Part shown: piece by piece, positions 60,845-64,000 of the stretch
Numbering within the stretch: position 1 is the first letter of the stretch
Layout of the letters: each line of letters opens with the position of its first letter
NCBI RefSeq assembly: GCF_036711975.1
Contig: NC_091976.1
Span: 4,464,001-4,528,000 of the forward strand
Direction of reading: 5' to 3'
Length of the DNA: 64,000 bases
Source of the DNA: Onthophagus taurus
Lineage: Eukaryota; Arthropoda; Insecta; Coleoptera; Scarabaeidae
Made by a program: the position numbers and the translations under genes
The notes under the pieces: model-generated
What the model was told of the DNA's origin: nothing
Database searches by the model: none
Seen by the model: only the letters and a program-made list of their open reading frames with translations

Positions 60845-61590
60845 TTAACTTACATGCTTATAACGAGCTACTTCTACCATTAAAAATTGGTATAAAACTT
60901 CGGAAACTGTTACTCTTAAACTTAATTTAAAATGTGGACGTACCAGACAAAAAGCACACCACATTTTCTCGCTTTCCACTAGCTCAATGAATTCACTCTT
61001 ATTTATAATTTCACGCCCCCGAAAAATGGGATCAATTGTATTTTCAAATCGATACCTCCGAATTCCGCTGAATTGTCGTTTGGGTTGAAATCCTTCTTTA
61101 TATTGTAAACCACCAAAATTAAGCTTGATTTCGAACATATCCCAACAATGGCTGCAAACAGGTCCGTGTTTAGTTTGACAGAAAAATACCCTCTTGTATA
61201 CTACTCCATCCCCATTTATTTGATTGAAAATTTCATCACTAAAGTATTATTATTATTATTAACATCTCAATTATTATCTTTAAAGAGTATATTTTAATTT
61301 CTAATTTACCTGAAAATTTCAGCATTTCTAAAGATGGCGCATTGTAACTTATGATTCAGTTCATAATTAAACACATCCATTGTAATGCACCTAACGTCCA
61401 CATCATCGGAACATTTTTTATGCGTTCCAAGCTCGAACCAATTATCCTGGAACCACGTGTTCCATAAGTCTAACACTACTTTCCACGGCAAGTATTCTCG
61501 GAGTGATAGTATATGTAGACGATTCGATATGTTTACATTGATTTTCGCTTGAGCCAAATCGATCAGCGAAGGTGCGTTGATCAAAGCCAT
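60845..61590 (-). CDS. Two-exon CxxC gene (A2 right TIR)
   Basis: Exon 1 61310-61590, exon 2 60845-61238. Protein identical to the left-end copy at 47657-48402. Confidence 0.65.
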
Positions 61591-61904
61591 TGTAGTATAT
61601 GTTAACGTAAAACAAGTTAAATGATACTAAACTCCTTAATTTAAAATTATTGTATTTAAGCGAAAAGTCGAGAATTCGTAATCATTATCTAACCGCATTA
61701 ACCCCATTTAACGGTTGCGAGATTTTTATTCTGGTGATAATTTCGTTAAATTATTTTATTTATTTTAAATTAAATCTTTTTTTTAATTTACATCAATCTA
61801 ATTTGATTAACGACAGCGATAGGGATGATGCAATAATGAGGGAGCTACTCCCTTAGTTCAAGGGTATTTTGCGGTTTTTATATTTTCTAATTGGTGGATT
61901 CACT

Positions 61905-61918
61905 GATGCGCGCGCATC
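61905..61918. repeat. Perfect palindrome GATGCGCGCGCATC (A2 right)
   Basis: Same element as at 47329-47342. Confidence 0.6.
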
Positions 61919-61992
61919 TTTTTTGGCTTAGGGTAATTACTATCCCTACCGTAATTTCAATGTAGTCCGAGGTAGCCGTTCATACTGATAAG

Positions 61993-62472
61993 ATGTCTCG
62001 TCTAAATCTTTTGGGTTCATACGTTTTCCCATTGAAACGTTCGCTTTCTTCGCTACAAATCGATCATCCTTACCCGATTGTGAGAGCTAAAAGAATCGCA
62101 TCGAACAAATGGCCCTCCGTTATTGTTGAGTTGGAAGATGGTTTTACGGTATATTTACCGTTGAGAATTGCCGAAGCTATAACTGATGAAGAGTTACGGT
62201 CCCTCGATAGGATGTCTTTAGTATATCTCGGAAAGAGGGATTTTGGGAAACAGAATCCTGCGAATTTAATCCGATTCGATCAGAAAATTTTTACGATTCC
62301 TTCTCCGGTAGCGGACGTCGCTGAAAATTTGGCGGTGGCCCATACAGTTCCGGAAGTGTCCACACCCGTCAGCAGACGATATCATGGGGCAGCACGGGCC
62401 CCTCTTCGCGAACGTAACCAAGACGGTTTCTATTACAATTTAGCGACCGATGTCGTGAACGGTACTGACTAA
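61993..62472 (+). CDS. TIR OB-like protein 1 (A2 right TIR)
   Basis: 159 codons. YPIVRAKRIASNKWPSVIVELEDGFTVYLPLRIAEAITDEEL.. then MSLVYLGKRDFG. The pattern strand-KxP-strand-VELEDGF-VYLP-TDEEL recurs in many small arthropod-element proteins and suggests an OB-like ssDNA-binding fold. The tail (TVPEVSTPVSRRYHGAARAPL) is disordered. Lineage B has the homologue at 41326. The repeat location gives two copies per element. Confidence 0.7.
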   Translation: MSRLNLLGSYVFPLKRSLSSLQIDHPYPIVRAKRIASNKWPSVIVELEDGFTVYLPLRIAEAITDEELRSLDRMSLVYLGKRDFGKQNPANLIRFDQKIFTIPSPVADVAENLAVAHTVPEVSTPVSRRYHGAARAPLRERNQDGFYYNLATDVVNGTD

Positions 62473-62765
62473 TCTTATTCGTTAATTATGTTTAATTGAA
62501 ATTTAAATTTTTAATATATCTATTAACTGTAATTTTTTGTGATTTTCTCTTCCTCCTCCTACCCTCAATCAATCAATAATAATAATAATAATAAATAACC
62601 TATTTTAAGGTGAGTATTATTTCAATTCAGTCATCGCTCCGCGGGGGATTAACTTCCGCTGATAAGCATACGATCGTTGACGCCGTCTCCTATTGAGCGT
62701 TATCTGAAATTTATGTGCAACCTATTGTAGTATAGATGGCGCTTATGTAATTTTTCTCTCCTCCC

Positions 62766-62804
62766 AAATATATATTATATATCGCCACCGTTTTAAATTT
62801 CAGT
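62766..62804 (+). promoter_or_regulatory. TATA box and TCAGT initiator of OB-like protein 2
   Basis: TATATATTATATAT at 62768-62781 and TCAGT at 62800-62804, about 30 bp apart and 20 bp before the ATG at 62824. This is the arthropod core-promoter arrangement, and it is kept in A1. Confidence 0.65.
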
Positions 62805-62823
62805 CGACGTTTAGAGTTACGAT

Positions 62824-63141
62824 ATGTCTCAACGCGATTTGATTTTTGCGATACAAGGTTTAAATGCCTTAGGTATAAACGCGGACAAACCTAAAGTTCC
62901 CATTTCGTCGTTAGAGAAGAATAGGGTGTATCGGGTGATACGTTTCACGCAAGATCCGGAATCGTATCAAGACCTTCTGGCAGAATTGGAGCACGTTAGG
63001 GTATATATACCGCCCCTTTACGCTGAGAACATTTGGAAAGATATCATCCACGGACAAGAGCGACTCGATTCGATTAGGATTGGATTAATCTATGAAGGAT
63101 ATACACCCGCTACCGAACGATTGAGATTTAAAGTTTTGTAA
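62824..63141 (+). CDS. TIR OB-like protein 2 (A2 right TIR)
   Basis: 105 codons, MSQRDLIFAIQGLNALG. Its centre (YRVIRF...LLAELEHVRVYIPPLYAENI) aligns with OB-like protein 1 (PIVRAKRI...VIVELEDGFTVYLPLRIAEAI), so the two look like diverged paralogues. Function unknown; possibly ssDNA binding during replication. Confidence 0.7.
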   Translation: MSQRDLIFAIQGLNALGINADKPKVPISSLEKNRVYRVIRFTQDPESYQDLLAELEHVRVYIPPLYAENIWKDIIHGQERLDSIRIGLIYEGYTPATERLRFKVL

Positions 63142-63156
63142 TTAAAGTGCTACACA

Positions 63157-63273
63157 ATGGGTAAATGTTTAAATAGTTTACTATCTTTTGTCGCCGAAAT
63201 TCTCTGCACTTTGATCGATGTTATCACAAGCGCTGTCTGCATATGTTTATCATTTTGGGCATGTTTAATTTAA
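63157..63273 (+). CDS. 38-residue hydrophobic peptide (A2 right TIR)
   Basis: ATG 63157 lies 15 bp after the OB-like 2 stop. MGKC start, then one long hydrophobic segment with five cysteines and no charges after the first third. It would form a single membrane-spanning or membrane-lying helix. Conserved length in A1 and both A2 ends. It may be translated by reinitiation from the OB-like 2 mRNA. No family recognised. Confidence 0.55.
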   Translation: MGKCLNSLLSFVAEILCTLIDVITSAVCICLSFWACLI

Positions 63274-63529
63274 ATTTAAATTTTTAATATATGTATTAAC
63301 TTTAATTTTTTGTGATTTTCTCTTCCTCCTCCTCCTCCTACCATCAATCAGTCAATCAATCAATCAATAATAATAATAAATAACCTATTTTAAGGTGAGT
63401 ATTATTTCAATTCAGTCATCGCTCCGCGGGGGATTAGCTTCCGCTGATAAGCATACGATCGTCGACGTCATCGCCGTCGTCGTCATCGCTCCGCGGGGGA
63501 TTAGCCTCCGCGCTGATAAACGTATGAGC

Positions 63530-63881
63530 GCAATAGGGCACTAACATGGGGTTGAAGGCGGGTGGGGGTTGAAGGGGGCCAATAGGGCACTAACATGGGG
63601 TTGAAGGGGGATGGGGGTTGGAGGGCCCATTAGGGCACTCACATGGGGTTGAAGGGGCCAATAGGGCACTCACATGGGGTTGAAGGGGGTTGGGGGTTGA
63701 AGGGCCAAAAGGGCACTAGCATGGGGTTGAAGATGACACCGGAAGTGACAAGATACCGGAAGTGACAAGATACCGGAAGTGGGATGACACCGGAAGTGGG
63801 ATGACACCGGAAGTGACGTCATGGGGGATTAGGGGGATGGGGGATTGATTTCCGGTCCAGAACCGGCATTATCTATCTACT
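63530..63881. promoter_or_regulatory. Minisatellite, ETS/CRE array and terminus, A2 right end
   Basis: Minisatellite 63530-63730. Five ACCGGAAGTG copies at 63733-63822 spaced 17-19 bp, the last as ACCGGAAGTGACGTCA. GGGGGATTAGGGGGATGGGGGATT follows, then the end at 63881. Confidence 0.7.
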
Positions 63882-64000
63882 TTTAGTGATGAAGATGTTG
63901 ATAAATTTGAGGTTAAAAGTCCGAACGTAATTCCTAAGGGTTTAGGAGCTGATGTATCAAAATCTCCTTCAACCTCGGCGTTAATGAAACCTGAAGCAAA
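63882..64000 (+). pseudogene. Virion-associated gene remnant, right of A2
   Basis: Continues the frame broken at 45211: FSDEDVDKFEVKSPNVIPKG.. with a six-codon deletion relative to A2's own copy. It runs to the window edge. Confidence 0.8.

Larger units (their letters stand above)
45212..63881. mobile_element. Complete Polinton/Maverick A2, 18.67 kb
   Basis: Ends AGTAGATAG...CTATCTACT, long terminal inverted repeats and a 6-bp duplication are the diagnostic Polinton signature. It encodes integrase, packaging ATPase, protease, major and minor capsid proteins, fibre, PLA2, a metalloproteinase and TIR genes. Nearly all frames are open. There is no B-family DNA polymerase. The repeat-encoded proteins are identical at the two ends, so insertion or repeat homogenisation was recent. 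Confidence 0.95.
59525..63881. repeat. Right terminal inverted repeat of A2
   Basis: Inverse complement of 45212-49722. It begins inside integrase-derived coding sequence and ends CTATCTACT. Proteins encoded in both repeats are identical. Confidence 0.92.

Noticed and set aside
61650-61856. 68-codon frame (MYLSEKSRIRN...) present in all A-type repeats
   Set aside because: Its recurrence follows from DNA identity of the repeats. A1 shows frame-disrupting differences and it lies in the promoter region between two divergent genes.
1-64000. tRNA, rRNA or other structural RNA genes
   Set aside because: No stretch showed a cloverleaf core or conserved rRNA sequence on reading.

Overview
The window is eukaryotic and almost certainly from an insect. 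It is AT-rich, genes carry short GT-AG introns, TCAGT-type initiators follow TATA boxes, and the transposon load is typical of insects: PIF/Harbinger with MADF-BESS partner genes, piggyBac, hAT, a P-like fragment and a Tc1/mariner MITE. I see no ordinary host gene. The order and species cannot be read from the sequence.

The main content is a cluster of Polinton/Maverick virus-like transposons. (1) Polinton A1 (1333-16015, right end present, left part interrupted by a Harbinger and continuing outside the window) is a decaying copy with an internal inversion. (2) Region 16016-17971 holds a densovirus-like NS1/NS2 overlapping gene pair and a P-element-like fragment. (3) 17972-21324 is a short, internally deleted A-type derivative (A3) containing an unrelated DUF7869-type transposon gene. 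(4) 21325-22027 is another A-type end and 22097-22947 a Mutator-like pseudogene. (5) About 23570-43610 is a divergent second Polinton lineage (B), cut by a Harbinger (24925-30472, itself holding a piggyBac) and by a hAT element (34447-39893, itself holding a solo LTR). (6) 43640-45211 is a deleted A-type relic. (7) 45212-63881 is a complete 18.67-kb Polinton (A2) with 4.4-kb terminal inverted repeats and a 6-bp target duplication (TTTAGT). It is inserted into a capsid-associated gene of that relic, which resumes at 63882.

A2 has two transcription blocks. Leftward run the packaging ATPase, an unknown virion-type protein, a coiled-coil fibre and the chromodomain integrase. Rightward, from a 45-bp bidirectional promoter, run a phospholipase A2 minor capsid protein, an adenain-like protease, a penton-like protein, a small basic protein, the major capsid protein and a small unknown protein, packed with overlaps. 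A secreted-type matrix metalloproteinase and a PC4-like protein follow. The inverted repeats carry their own genes: a short three-exon gene, a two-exon CxxC/CxxC gene, two related small proteins and a 38-codon hydrophobic peptide. The ends carry arrays of ETS/CRE-like motifs.

Most notable: the PLA2 and protease genes are joined by a canonical -1 frameshift heptamer (A_AAA_AAC) in both copies. A captured metalloproteinase sits in the capsid block. A2 has no DNA polymerase, apparently because its right end was replaced by an inverted copy of its left end. Lineage B carries a satellite with seven perfect STAT sites.
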